Shown here one piece after another: positions 34,709-44,122 of a stretch of 64,000 bases of DNA. The DNA is from Paenibacillaceae bacterium (GTDB taxonomy: Bacteria; Bacillota; Bacilli; Paenibacillales; Paenibacillaceae): contig REGQ01000001.1 of NCBI GenBank assembly GCA_004134985.1, positions 372,001-436,000 of the forward strand. Reading direction: 5' to 3'. Each line of letters begins with the position of its first letter. The stretch's first letter is position 1. The position numbers and the translations under genes were made by a program. The notes beneath the pieces were generated by a model. It made no database searches. It was not told the DNA's origin and saw only the letters and a program-made list of their open reading frames with translations.

Positions 34709-35461
34709 TCATTTATGGTGGTGCTTCACAATTGCCCGCTCCAGCACCTGAACAATGACAAACAACAATATTCCCATGAAAGACAGCAGCAGCACACCCG
34801 CAAAAACCGCGTCTCCGCGCAGCATATTGGACGCCCGCTTCGTATACATGCCAAGTCCGGCCTCGCCGCCCAGCCATTCGCCAAGCGTCGCTCCGCCAAC
34901 GCTGATCGCAGCAGCCAGCTTCAACCCGGTGAAGAAACCGGGCAGCGCCGACGGCAGCTTCCATTTCACAAACAGCGCTCGTCTGCCTGCTCCCATGGAC
35001 CGCATCAGTTCCCCGATTCCGCTATCTGCGGCACGCAGTCCGGCAGCCGTATTGATCGCAATCGGGAAAAAAGTGAACAAGATGACAACAGCAACTTTGC
35101 TCCAGATTTCGTAGCCGAACCACATCACCATAATCGGTGAAAGCGCGATGATCGGAATGGTCTGCGAAGCGACCAGAAGTGGATACACCGTCTTGGCAGC
35201 CAGCCTGGAACTATCGATCCATAGTGCGGCAAGCGTTCCGAACAGAATAGAAAACCCAAGGCCTAACAGCGCCTCGCCCAGAGTCACTGCAAAATGTCCC
35301 GCCAGCAGCGCCCCGTTATCCGCAATGGACATGAGTACATTCGACAATCGCGGAATAATGTAATGGGGAATCGTTAGCCAAGCGGTAGCCGCCTCCCAAG
35401 CAACCGCGAGCAGAAGGATGGCAATAAGAACAGGAAGTCCTTGCAAGACTTTAGCCTTCAT
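34709..35461 (-). CDS. thiX: HMP-precursor ABC transporter permease ThiX
   Basis: A 250-residue permease with six membrane segments and the EAA-type loop motif GAGRRALFVKWKLPSALPGF (near 148-167). It overlaps the ATPase gene by four bases. It forms the membrane channel of the ThiXYZ pyrimidine uptake system. Confidence 0.92.
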   Translation of the reverse strand: MKAKVLQGLPVLIAILLLAVAWEAATAWLTIPHYIIPRLSNVLMSIADNGALLAGHFAVTLGEALLGLGFSILFGTLAALWIDSSRLAAKTVYPLLVASQTIPIIALSPIMVMWFGYEIWSKVAVVILFTFFPIAINTAAGLRAADSGIGELMRSMGAGRRALFVKWKLPSALPGFFTGLKLAAAISVGGATLGEWLGGEAGLGMYTKRASNMLRGDAVFAGVLLLSFMGILLFVIVQVLERAIVKHHHK

Positions 35462-36381
35462 GTCCCTCCACCTCCTGTCCTGCCATCAGGCACCAGACGT
35501 GACGCAGCGACGACATCGGCGCGAGGAGCATCGGCTGGCTTGCCGCCGCCGGCACGATTGCCAGCTTCGCGGCCGAGCCATTGCAGCGCCTGACGCTTTA
35601 ACCGAAGGAAGCGCTCATCGAGTACCGCCTCGTACGCACGCGGCCGGGGGAGATCGACGATCAGCTCATTCATCACCGTTACGGGAGAACGGGCAGATAT
35701 CAGCACACGGTCCGCAAGCAGCAGCGCCTCATCAACATCATGTGTGATGAACAGAATGGTTTTGCGATGCCGCTCCCAAACCTTCAGCAGCCATTCCTGC
35801 ATCGTCACCCGCATCATCGCATCCAATGCACTGAACGGCTCATCGAGCAGCAGCACATCCCCGCCGCCAAGCAGCGAGCGTACAAAAGAAACCCGCTGCC
35901 GCATCCCGCCGGACAGCTCGTGCGGATATTTATGCTGTGTCCCTTCCAGCCCGAAAGCGGGCAGCAATTCCAGCACTTGCCGGCGCGCCTCCCGCAGGCT
36001 CAAGCCCTGCAGCTCCAATCCGAGCGCTGCGTTATCGAGCACCGTCCGCCAGGGCATCAGGCAATCGCGCTGGGGCATGTAGCCGATCTTGCCAAGCGGT
36101 GCCGAGCGGGCAACCGAGTTGCCGGCATCCGTATCGCTGCCACCCGGGGCTGCGCCAAGTGCAATTGTACCGCTCTGCGGGGTCAGCAGCCCTGCGAGCA
36201 GACGAAACAAGGTCGTCTTGCCCATGCCGCTAGGGGCCAACAAAGCGACAAACTCGCCTGCATACACGGTGAAATTCAGGTTGTCGAATAATGGACGATC
36301 TTTTTCAAATGCATGCGTAAGTCCTTGAACGGTCAATAGCGGTGAACGCCCTGTTGATACGGAGCTCGTCAAACCGGCCAT
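35458..36381 (-). CDS. thiZ: HMP-precursor ABC transporter ATPase ThiZ
   Basis: A 307-residue ATPase of the nitrate/taurine type: Walker A APSGMGKTT (near 49), signature ELSGGMRQR (near 153), Walker B VLLLDEPFSALD (near 172), switch His in FITHDVDEA. After about residue 262 a 45-residue Gly/Ala/Arg-rich tail is present beyond the usual end. It overlaps tenA and thiX at its two ends. Confidence 0.92.
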   Translation of the reverse strand: MAGLTSSVSTGRSPLLTVQGLTHAFEKDRPLFDNLNFTVYAGEFVALLAPSGMGKTTLFRLLAGLLTPQSGTIALGAAPGGSDTDAGNSVARSAPLGKIGYMPQRDCLMPWRTVLDNAALGLELQGLSLREARRQVLELLPAFGLEGTQHKYPHELSGGMRQRVSFVRSLLGGGDVLLLDEPFSALDAMMRVTMQEWLLKVWERHRKTILFITHDVDEALLLADRVLISARSPVTVMNELIVDLPRPRAYEAVLDERFLRLKRQALQWLGREAGNRAGGGKPADAPRADVVAASRLVPDGRTGGGGT

Positions 36382-37064
36382 TCCTCCTGGCGATAAGCCA
36401 TATCCCAGAACATATATTCAAACTTGGAAGCTGTGATGAAAATATGCTCCAGCCGGCCCAGATCACGCTCCGGCAGCCCTGCGGCGAGCGAGTCCATCAA
36501 CCCGATCGTCCAATCGGTAAGCGAGCCGAACTCAGCGGAGCTGTACATTTTCACCCATTCCCCGTAAAGCGGATGATCCAACGTCCCCGGCACTTGGGCA
36601 AAGGCGCAGCCTACCTCGCGGTAGCTCCACATGCAGGGCAGCAATGCCGCGATCACTTCAGCCAGTGAGCCCTGCGCAGCCGCCTCCAGCATAAATTTTG
36701 TATAAGCGATCGTAGTCGGAGCAGGCTCCGTCGCTTCAAGCTCCCCGCGCGAAATGCCAAGCCGGTCCGCATACTGCCGATGAAGCTCCATCTCCACATT
36801 CAAGGTCGAATGGAACAGCTCTGCAAGTTTGGAGATCGTCTCCAGATCACGGGCCTTAATGCTGCCGATCGCGAACATTTTGGCATAGTCAATCAAATAG
36901 ACATAGTCCTGTTTCATATAGTAAATGAACCGTTCCGCTTCCAAAGTCCCCTCTCTCAGTCCGGTCAAAAACGGATGCTGGTGACTCTGCTCCCAAATCG
37001 CATTGGATGATTCATAAAGACGTTCACTAAAACGCCGGCCCTCGGTCTCAAATGGCAATGTCAC
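36369..37064 (-). CDS. tenA: Aminopyrimidine aminohydrolase TenA
   Basis: A 231-residue helical enzyme. The catalytic Cys lies in ALLPCMWSYREVG (near 143), with the acidic residues EYMFWDMAY at the end. TenA hydrolyses aminomethylpyrimidine to HMP, the last step of thiamin base salvage. It overlaps both neighbours by a few bases, so it is translationally coupled to ylmB. Confidence 0.94.
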   Translation of the reverse strand: MTLPFETEGRRFSERLYESSNAIWEQSHQHPFLTGLREGTLEAERFIYYMKQDYVYLIDYAKMFAIGSIKARDLETISKLAELFHSTLNVEMELHRQYADRLGISRGELEATEPAPTTIAYTKFMLEAAAQGSLAEVIAALLPCMWSYREVGCAFAQVPGTLDHPLYGEWVKMYSSAEFGSLTDWTIGLMDSLAAGLPERDLGRLEHIFITASKFEYMFWDMAYRQEEWPV

Positions 37065-38410
37065 TTAGCTTCACTCCCCTGTAATGTCGAAAAAAGGTCC
37101 TTTTGCGGATTGCGTACCTGTTCTGCTGGCTGCTCTTTCTCCCGATTGCACCAGTCGATAATGAAGGCAATCATCACTTTCGTATAATCTATCAATTCGC
37201 GCATCGAAATACTTTCATTAACAGCGTGTGCATCCTCCAGCTGCCCGGGTCCGTAAATAATGGTCGGAATGCCCGCGCGGCCAAGCCACCCTGCGTCAGT
37301 TACCGTTTGGCTCATTCCCTTCTCCGGAGCGGTCCCCAGCACCATCTGATGACGGGCTGTCAGCAGCTTAACGCCAGCGTGTTGTTCATCCAGCTCCAGA
37401 GAGGGGAAAATTTCGCCACGCTCTTCCAGCATTGAACGGCCTCCCCAGCGAAAAGCAGGCGGATGCAGCCGCAGCCAAGGATCGCTCGCAGCTACTGCCA
37501 GCAGATGTTCCTCAATTTCTGCCGTCACCGTTTCATAATCTTCATTGGGATAAAAATGCACCGTAATCCATAATTCACATTTGTCTGCAATAAATGCAGC
37601 ATGACGACCACCTTCAATAACGGCCGGGTTGATCGTATTCGATCCCGGCGCGAAACCGGGATAAGATTTCGTAATAGCGAAGTGGCGCTCCAGCTCCTGC
37701 AGTCCGGCAATCAACTTGGCCATCTTTTCAATGGTACTGGCCCCATGAATTCCTCCGCCCGCATGTATCATCCGCGCGCGCATGGCATCGTGATAAGTGA
37801 CCGGACTCTGGACAGTTACCCAGCCGGTGATGACGCCGCCCTGCCCCTGAATAGCCATCCCGCTCGTATCGGCCACGACGGCAAAATCAGCCTCGCATCC
37901 CCGCTCGGTACAGGCGCGTGTGCCTGCTTCACCGGCCTCTTCGCCAATAACAGACTGAAACAATAGGTCGCCTTTGAGCTGTACGCCTGCCTCTGCGATC
38001 AGCTTTACCGCAAACAACAGCGCGGCCACCCCGCCTTTCATATCTGCCGTGCCCCGGCCGTAAGCGCGGCCATTGTCCAGCGTAAGCTCGAATGGATTGC
38101 GCTTCCATCCTGTAAGATCACCTACTTCGGCCACGTCGATGTGGCCATTTAACAGCAGGCTGCGATACGTGTTGCTGTGCGTGCCCTGCTTGATGGCAGT
38201 CACGTTTGGGTCCCCGGGATAAACTTCCCATAGCTCTGGCTGAAACCCGCTAGCTGCGAGCTGCCTTGCAACATACTCCTGTACTTGCTGTGTGTTGCGG
38301 GCAGGCGGACTCACTGTCGGAAAGGCAACCAACTCCGCCAGCAGCTCTACCAACTCCGCTTGCCTCTTCTCAACCTGACTCTGCAACTCTCCGATCAACA
38401 AATCAGACAT
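37061..38410 (-). CDS. ylmB: Formylaminopyrimidine deformylase YlmB (M20 family)
   Basis: A 449-residue M20/ArgE-like metallo-amidohydrolase. Metal motifs are NGHIDVAEVGD (near 95), GRGTADMKGG (near 128), GEEAGEAGT (near 162) and ADTSG (near 188). In Bacillus, YlmB removes the formyl group from formylaminopyrimidine before TenA acts. The start MSDLLIGELQ was chosen: an ATG 20 codons earlier lies inside the riboswitch terminator. It is the first gene of the operon. Confidence 0.87.
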   Translation of the reverse strand: MSDLLIGELQSQVEKRQAELVELLAELVAFPTVSPPARNTQQVQEYVARQLAASGFQPELWEVYPGDPNVTAIKQGTHSNTYRSLLLNGHIDVAEVGDLTGWKRNPFELTLDNGRAYGRGTADMKGGVAALLFAVKLIAEAGVQLKGDLLFQSVIGEEAGEAGTRACTERGCEADFAVVADTSGMAIQGQGGVITGWVTVQSPVTYHDAMRARMIHAGGGIHGASTIEKMAKLIAGLQELERHFAITKSYPGFAPGSNTINPAVIEGGRHAAFIADKCELWITVHFYPNEDYETVTAEIEEHLLAVAASDPWLRLHPPAFRWGGRSMLEERGEIFPSLELDEQHAGVKLLTARHQMVLGTAPEKGMSQTVTDAGWLGRAGIPTIIYGPGQLEDAHAVNESISMRELIDYTKVMIAFIIDWCNREKEQPAEQVRNPQKDLFSTLQGSEAK

Positions 38411-38458
38411 TTTTGCTCGTAACTCTCCCTTTTTGTGGAAGGTACTTGCAGGCAATAG

Positions 38459-38493
38459 AAAAAAAGCCATCCGAGAATAGACGAATGGCTTTA
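38459..38493 (-). terminator. Terminator of the TPP riboswitch expression platform
   Basis: Minus strand: AAAGCCATTCG pairs with CGGATGGCTTT, then seven T. It lies between the riboswitch aptamer and ylmB, so ligand binding would stop transcription here. Confidence 0.88.
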
Positions 38494-38502
38494 AATTCGA
38501 AA

Positions 38503-38590
38503 GATTCTCTACGCCAGCATTACCTGGTTCAGATTAACGGTCAGAAACACAAGGTCTCTATCTCAGCCGGACTTGATCCAGCACCCGTAC
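38503..38590 (-). promoter_or_regulatory. TPP riboswitch (THI element)
   Basis: The minus strand carries the conserved blocks in order: CGGGTGC, GGCTGAGA, GACC, CTGAACCAGGTAATGCTGG and CGTAGAGA. These form the pyrophosphate and pyrimidine sensor arms of the thiamin pyrophosphate aptamer. With the terminator downstream it switches the ten-gene thi operon off when thiamin is plentiful. Confidence 0.95.
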
Positions 38591-38609
38591 CACTTATGAA
38601 ATTAACACT

Positions 38610-38638
38610 ACTATATCCTATTTAATCGTAATTGGCAA
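38610..38638 (-). promoter_or_regulatory. Promoter of the thi operon
   Basis: TTGCCA, 17 bases, TATAGT on the minus strand. The start point would lie near 38603, about 13 bases before the riboswitch, which fits well. Confidence 0.7.
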
Positions 38639-38728
38639 CAGCGTTCCCTGAAGCGCTGCGATTAGCCGCAAGTTCAAGCTGCTGTGTTTTCCGTTGCGAG
38701 TGAGAAGCAGTCCATTTGGCACATCAAT

Positions 38729-38929
38729 CTATTTCTGAAAAACAGCCCAACCAAACGCCTCAACTTTCAGCTTTTGCTTACGCTTCGACCATTTCCGCTT
38801 TACCGACTCCAGGTAGCTCGATTGCTGCTTATCATGAAGCAGGTTTTTGACCTCCCACATCAGAAGCTTGTACCTCATCTCATCATTATGGCTCAAATGG
38901 TGAAAATCTTTTAAATGTTCCGCGTTCAT
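38729..38929 (-). CDS. Small basic hypothetical protein
   Basis: A 66-residue, Lys/His-rich reading frame from MNAEHLKDFHHL (an upstream in-frame ATG at 38974 would add 15 residues). AAGGAAGTGAACAGAGG precedes the start. I recognise no family. It lies in an AT-rich stretch between the thi operon and the adhesin and may be a remnant rather than a working gene. Confidence 0.35.
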   Translation of the reverse strand: MNAEHLKDFHHLSHNDEMRYKLLMWEVKNLLHDKQQSSYLESVKRKWSKRKQKLKVEAFGWAVFQK

Positions 38930-38974
38930 ACCTCTGTTCACTTCCTTAAGCTGTAAGTCTAGTATTAATGGCAT

Positions 38975-39448
38975 GCTAACTCTAATTTTAAATTTCTAAT
39001 TGCAATTCTAATTCTATTAAGTAGTCCTTACATCATAACTTTTCCATTAAACTAGTTCATATTACTTAAATATTATTATTCGTTTCATAGTTCTTTATTC
39101 CTATTATATCATTTATCTCTGAATACAATCTATACAATTTCGTTAATTTGTGACAAAATTCAGCAGTTTGAGAAAACATTTAGCGATTGACTAAAATCAA
39201 GTTTGGATTTTCAGTAAAGTCTCTTCCTTTCCGAATATATTTCTGGCTGCCTTTCTGCCTGGCTACCATTGAACTATAACAAAAGTGAGCAATAAAATAT
39301 GTGTTGCAGACTACATTTCTAAATAATATTTATGACATTTCTATGACAAGGTATGAATGGCTATCCAGCATAGACGGCTGTGCCATCTGTCCTTGAAAAT
39401 CACTGTCCTAAACCCAAGTCAAAGAACTTTTTACAATCTTATAATTTG
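38975..39448. other. AT-rich gene-free stretch
   Basis: No supported gene, RNA or repeat. The A+T content is clearly higher than in the thi operon, continuing into the adhesin gene, as in horizontally acquired DNA. Confidence 0.5.
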
Positions 39449-39474
39449 AAAAAAGCCTGCGAGCAAACAGGCTC
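39449..39474 (-). terminator. Terminator of the adhesin gene
   Basis: Minus strand: AGCCTG, an eight-base loop, CAGGCT, then six T. It lies about 60 bases past the adhesin stop. Confidence 0.75.
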
Positions 39475-39531
39475 CATTAAAGGAACTTGCTTACCCACAG
39501 ACCTGAAAAATAGGTGTTTAAAATTGTTGAT

Positions 39532-42500
39532 TTACTTGACAGACCGTCTCTTTCTCATTCCCAATGCGACACCGCCGAGAATCAGCGCAATGCCTGCAAG
39601 ATAGAATGGCAGTTGGCTGTTTTCGCCTGTTTTAGGCAACTGGTTCACACCTGATGCTGCAGTTTGCTTAGTTCCTGGAGCAGCCGGTTTGTTGCCGCCT
39701 GGTGAAGATTCAAGACCGCCCCTTGGAATATCTTCAACATCAATTTCAAACCATACTTCTTCTTCATTGCCATCTTCATCGGTAACAATAACAGAGAACC
39801 TATCCTTGCCTACGAAACCAGGGTCTGGCGTATAGGTCCATTTGCCATCCGGAGTTATCGTAAGTTTGCCATTGTTCGGCGCAGTACCCTCCGTTGTCTT
39901 GCTGCCAGTCGGCACTTTAACATTGCCGCCTACAGGCTGTTCTTCTGTTGTTTTGTCTGTTACTTTTCCTGGTGTAGTGCCTGGTGTTGTAGGCTCACCT
40001 GGTTTGGTTGGCTTGCCGCCGCCCGGTGTTGTTGTTTCTCCGCCTGGCGTAGTTGGCTCGTCCGGATTACCGGATTCACCGCCACCCGGCGTTGTCGGTC
40101 CACCTGGCGTAGTCGGCTCACCGCCACCTGGTGTTGTTGGTCCGCCCGGCGTACCTGGCTTACCAGGGAAGAGCGGTTTGCCAGGTGTACCTGGCTCGCC
40201 TGGTTCACCTGGGTTGCCGTTCGGATCTGTCGGATCTGTTCCTGGTCCCGGTGTCGGGCCAGGGAAGTTAGGATAGTTGATGTATTGTTTGTTAGTTACT
40301 GTAATTTTTGTTATTTCTCCAGCCTCGATTTCAACATTCCATGTGTTGGAACCTTGAATGTAGTAACCAGCAGGTGGTTGTACTTCTTTCAGGACATACT
40401 TTCCGAATGGAAGCTGGTCTTTAAGAATTACTTTACCATAGCTTCCATCGTTTCTGTCATTTCCGGTTACCAAGTCACGAAGAACTAATGTCTTCCCATC
40501 TTCCTCGTAAAGTTCAAATTTCGCTCCAGGGAGTAAGGTAGCTGGACGGTCAGCATCTACTTTTGTGATTTCCAGGCCGCCGACGAGGCGTTCATTTTCG
40601 ACTGTAATTTCTTGACCATCCTGATCAGAATGAAGAACAAAAACTGTGCCGTCTAATTCTTTGTAGCCAACATGGGCAACTGTTTCTCGCAAATTATAGT
40701 TCCCGAACGGCAAATCCTTGAATACAATTTCACCATCATCATTAGTTGTTTGTGCTTCCCGAACTATTTTTCCATTTTTCGCCCGCTCGACGACAAATTT
40801 AACGCCAGCAAGTCCTTTTTTCGTCTTAGAATCGATTTTCTTGACTATCAAATCAGATTTATACGTGTTGGCACCTGCATTGATAGATGATGAATGAAAG
40901 CTGAATCTCTTAAAACCTGCTGTTCCGTCATTGCCAATTGAATTCCCTTGGAATTTAGCATCGTTTCGCACTTCAATATTTCCGTTTGTATTCTCTTCAA
41001 TATCCAAAATTGTAGAGTATTTAAGTATATAAGGTTTCGATATTTCCCCTAAAAAGTTCAATTCAAATGATGAATCTTCATCATCCCAATTTAATGTGTA
41101 CGTTTCTCCCTCTTTCACTAACTCTTCTTTATTAGTAGCTAAACTCCCATCTTTATTGACTTCAACCAAATATACCTCAAAGCTGTTCTTTAAAAATACA
41201 TGGTTGTCAGTAGTAAGCTTATCCGTGATTTTTGTATCATTAATGGTTGATTGACTTAAATTGATTAATACCTCCCAATCAAACCTGTACCCATCCTGCG
41301 TCCCTTGCTTTTCAATGAATTTTCCTACATTGGGGATTTTCACACTTCCCTCAAGTGACCTATCGGTGTAATTATCATCCGCTTTTAAAATCGCTTTATT
41401 CGAGATTTGCTCATCAGTAATTTGATCTTTACCGATGATTTGATTCTCTAATGAAGTTTCAAATTGAATGTAATATGGTTCATTAATATTTGCAAACTTC
41501 AAAGTAAGTGTGTTTTGATTGACCTCATCCGGATATTCTACTGTATAGTCATCATCCAATTTCAAGTGGTTGGCTGGATTCAAATCTAACCCGGAGCTAT
41601 TACCATCCTCATCAATAGTCGTTTTTGAAACTTTAATGCTGTCCTCATCGATAAGCCTTTGAATACCTTCTAACTTATCAATAAGCTCTACATTTTTCAT
41701 TTCTTTGCTATTGTAATTGATCACTATTCCCCAAGTTAGCGTCTTGGTTTTCGCATTGTATTCACCAGTTTTTAAACCGTTATTCAGGGTAGGTTCATTT
41801 ACCGTTCTTTCAGAATTTGTAGATACGTACTGGCTTTCATTAATAATTCCATCTTGAAATTTCAACACTCCCGAATTTCGATATAATTTTTTTAAACTAT
41901 CATAAGAATCACCTATATAATCATAAGAAGTCTGATAACGAATTTTGTAAATAGAGTTTTTATTATTAGGGAAATTAACGACAAAACCTTCAGTCTCCCC
42001 TGTTCCATCTCCTTCGTTTTTAAATGAAACTGTCAATCCCGGTGTGGTTTTATAATTGATAGGCGTACCATCTTCTAATATTACAAATGTATCGAGTTTC
42101 AGACGCAGTCCGGGAGAAAAAGTATCTGTATATTCTGCAGAGGTAAGCATATACTTGCTTTCGTTAATATTAATCTCCCAATCAACTGTTCTAGTATTAT
42201 AATTGATCCCTTTATGAGACTTATTTAGAAAATTCTGTTCAACCGAACGGACAGTTTTAGTTTGATCTTGCGTTTTTACTGTGTTGTAAAGATCGGTATA
42301 TACTTGATTGCCGCTTTTTGGCTTAGTAGTATAAATAATAACATAGGCTGAATCAATGCCATTAGGGAATTTCAGCTCAAATTCATTGTGAATATCATTA
42401 TCTTCCCTATCCTTCTTCATGTTAAAACTATAATCTCCAGCAGGAACAAGATCAGTTTCTTCATAGAGAGGATCGCTGTTTGGCGAAGCTTTGTATACTT

Positions 42501-43833
42501 CAATCGCTCCATCCAGCTCGAACATTTCACTAAATTGATCCTCAATAATTGCTTTATTGCCCTGAATCGAGTCTTCGCCAAAATTGTACTCGATTTCCCA
42601 AGTAACTTTGTTGTTAGTTAGATTATGGTTCGCAACTTTTTTGTTGAGTAAATTACCTCTTTGGATTTCGACCGTTTTATTAGCAGTTTCTGGGTTTGTA
42701 ACATTTTTTGCTGAAAGGGTCGCCTTATTCTCAAACTTTGTACCTTTGTCTGTTACATTGGTTTTGTACTCAATACGATAAGCTTCCTCAATGTCTCCTA
42801 GATTTATCTTTAGTTTGGTGATTGACCCTTGGCCATTGTCAGTCAGATCAATTTTCCCTGTTAGATCTATAGGCGTCGCATTAGGGGGAACATTCCCGTT
42901 GCTGTCAAGCAGATACACATTAATACTGTTTTCATCTAGCGACAATCCATTAGGAATAGAATCTGTAATAACCGCATCAGTTAATTTATCAAGACTCTTA
43001 TTTACATCAATACTCCATTCAATATACTTGGCATTATACTGTGCTGTTCCATTCTTTGAAATATCTAGTTGAGGCTCTTGTTGCGGTTGTCCCTTAAATT
43101 TCAGATTTAGTTTGTGTGTTTCCGAAAATTTAAACTCCACTTCTTCTTTGTCGGCTACTTCAGTCTCATTAATCTCTGTCCAAAACTGGAAGTACCCATC
43201 TGTTGGCCCTGCATTTAACACATTTTCATCAGTAAACGTAAGAACGACTTTTATTCTTCCGTCTTCCTCAAATGCTGAATATTTCCCTATCTGTACTTTG
43301 TCCTTGTCTAATAACAATAGATCCTTATACTTATCAGGTTGAGAAGCATCTTCATATAACTTCAATTCTTTCGGAAGGTAGAATATGCCTTGAGGATAAT
43401 CTTCGTCAAACTGATGATTATTGAATTCCAATTCCCATTTATATTCCAAATATAAGGGTCTGTTTGTATCTATTTCGTTCTTTTGAGTGCCCCCAGGTAA
43501 TGTAACTATCTCTTCCCTATTACCATCATCATATCTAAACTCAATATTCGTAAAAACTAAACCTTTCGACTCCACATTCTCGTCGTTGTCTCCTGCAACC
43601 TTTTGAGAAAATGCATTTTGAGCATCCTCGGATACTTCATTCTGCGCATCTTCATCTTCATCCACACCTGCTGTATCCTCAATATCTTCGTTATCGTCTG
43701 CATCCCCAGCATCGTGGATTACCTCATCAGTTCCTGCAGCTACGGCTTCCTTCAGCGTACTGCTGTAACTGAAAAGTTGAAAGACTAGCATTAATGATAA
43801 CATTATTGCTAGAAACCTCGAATTCTTCTTCAT
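39532..43833 (-). CDS. LPXTG cell-wall adhesin with collagen-binding-like and SpaA domains
   Basis: A 1433-residue surface protein. Order: signal peptide (1-33, AVAAG); an acidic Asp/Glu stretch (34-75); an adhesin N-terminal beta domain (80-255); five collagen-binding-like beta domains (about 255-960), each opening with a K-x-YNxxT-x-xWxIxIN-type strand (WSIDVN, WEIEYN, WEININ, WGIVIN, WEVLIN); two SpaA/Cna-B domains (about 985-1165; GLAGVKFVVERA, LLPGAKFELYEED); a 120-residue Pro-Gly-Thr-rich wall-spanning linker; a cadherin-like domain (NGKLTITPDGKWTYTPDPGF); and a sorting signal LPKTG, hydrophobic segment, KRRSVK. These domains usually carry Lys-Asn isopeptide bonds. No sortase is nearby. 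The N-terminal two thirds are much more AT-rich than the C-terminus. Confidence 0.92.
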   Translation of the reverse strand: MKKNSRFLAIMLSLMLVFQLFSYSSTLKEAVAAGTDEVIHDAGDADDNEDIEDTAGVDEDEDAQNEVSEDAQNAFSQKVAGDNDENVESKGLVFTNIEFRYDDGNREEIVTLPGGTQKNEIDTNRPLYLEYKWELEFNNHQFDEDYPQGIFYLPKELKLYEDASQPDKYKDLLLLDKDKVQIGKYSAFEEDGRIKVVLTFTDENVLNAGPTDGYFQFWTEINETEVADKEEVEFKFSETHKLNLKFKGQPQQEPQLDISKNGTAQYNAKYIEWSIDVNKSLDKLTDAVITDSIPNGLSLDENSINVYLLDSNGNVPPNATPIDLTGKIDLTDNGQGSITKLKINLGDIEEAYRIEYKTNVTDKGTKFENKATLSAKNVTNPETANKTVEIQRGNLLNKKVANHNLTNNKVTWEIEYNFGEDSIQGNKAIIEDQFSEMFELDGAIEVYKASPNSDPLYEETDLVPAGDYSFNMKKDREDNDIHNEFELKFPNGIDSAYVIIYTTKPKSGNQVYTDLYNTVKTQDQTKTVRSVEQNFLNKSHKGINYNTRTVDWEININESKYMLTSAEYTDTFSPGLRLKLDTFVILEDGTPINYKTTPGLTVSFKNEGDGTGETEGFVVNFPNNKNSIYKIRYQTSYDYIGDSYDSLKKLYRNSGVLKFQDGIINESQYVSTNSERTVNEPTLNNGLKTGEYNAKTKTLTWGIVINYNSKEMKNVELIDKLEGIQRLIDEDSIKVSKTTIDEDGNSSGLDLNPANHLKLDDDYTVEYPDEVNQNTLTLKFANINEPYYIQFETSLENQIIGKDQITDEQISNKAILKADDNYTDRSLEGSVKIPNVGKFIEKQGTQDGYRFDWEVLINLSQSTINDTKITDKLTTDNHVFLKNSFEVYLVEVNKDGSLATNKEELVKEGETYTLNWDDEDSSFELNFLGEISKPYILKYSTILDIEENTNGNIEVRNDAKFQGNSIGNDGTAGFKRFSFHSSSINAGANTYKSDLIVKKIDSKTKKGLAGVKFVVERAKNGKIVREAQTTNDDGEIVFKDLPFGNYNLRETVAHVGYKELDGTVFVLHSDQDGQEITVENERLVGGLEITKVDADRPATLLPGAKFELYEEDGKTLVLRDLVTGNDRNDGSYGKVILKDQLPFGKYVLKEVQPPAGYYIQGSNTWNVEIEAGEITKITVTNKQYINYPNFPGPTPGPGTDPTDPNGNPGEPGEPGTPGKPLFPGKPGTPGGPTTPGGGEPTTPGGPTTPGGGESGNPDEPTTPGGETTTPGGGKPTKPGEPTTPGTTPGKVTDKTTEEQPVGGNVKVPTGSKTTEGTAPNNGKLTITPDGKWTYTPDPGFVGKDRFSVIVTDEDGNEEEVWFEIDVEDIPRGGLESSPGGNKPAAPGTKQTAASGVNQLPKTGENSQLPFYLAGIALILGGVALGMRKRRSVK

Positions 43834-44026
43834 TACTCAGCCTCCATTTGACAAAATATTATGTAATATGCTGTCGAAATCATACGAAATGGAACTGAAC
43901 AATTTCTGAACAATTTCTGTGATAGTTTTTACAAATTTGTCTCAGGTTGATAGAGAACAATAGATTTCCCTCGATAATTTTAAATAATTATATCCATTTA
44001 TGAATTAAAAAACCTTTTATAACCAT

Positions 44027-44066
44027 AAAAAAACAGCCATCCGCGCCAATAAGGCAAGATGACTGT
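44027..44066 (-). terminator. Terminator of fabV
   Basis: Minus strand: ACAGTCATCTTGCC pairs (with G-U pairs) with GGCGCGGATGGCTGT, followed by seven T. It lies about 57 bases past the fabV stop. Confidence 0.8.
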
Positions 44067-44122
44067 CTATTTTAATTGTTTAGTTATAGCATAACTTCGA
44101 ATAAGGGTTTCTTACACCAAAC

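Noticed and set aside
38411-38470. Earlier ATG for ylmB adding 20 residues
   Set aside because: The upstream ATG lies inside the riboswitch terminator stem and would be lost in the folded leader; the added residues do not resemble the family.
39842-40276. A Gly/Pro/Val-rich plus-strand frame
   Set aside because: It is the complement of the Pro-Gly linker of the adhesin.
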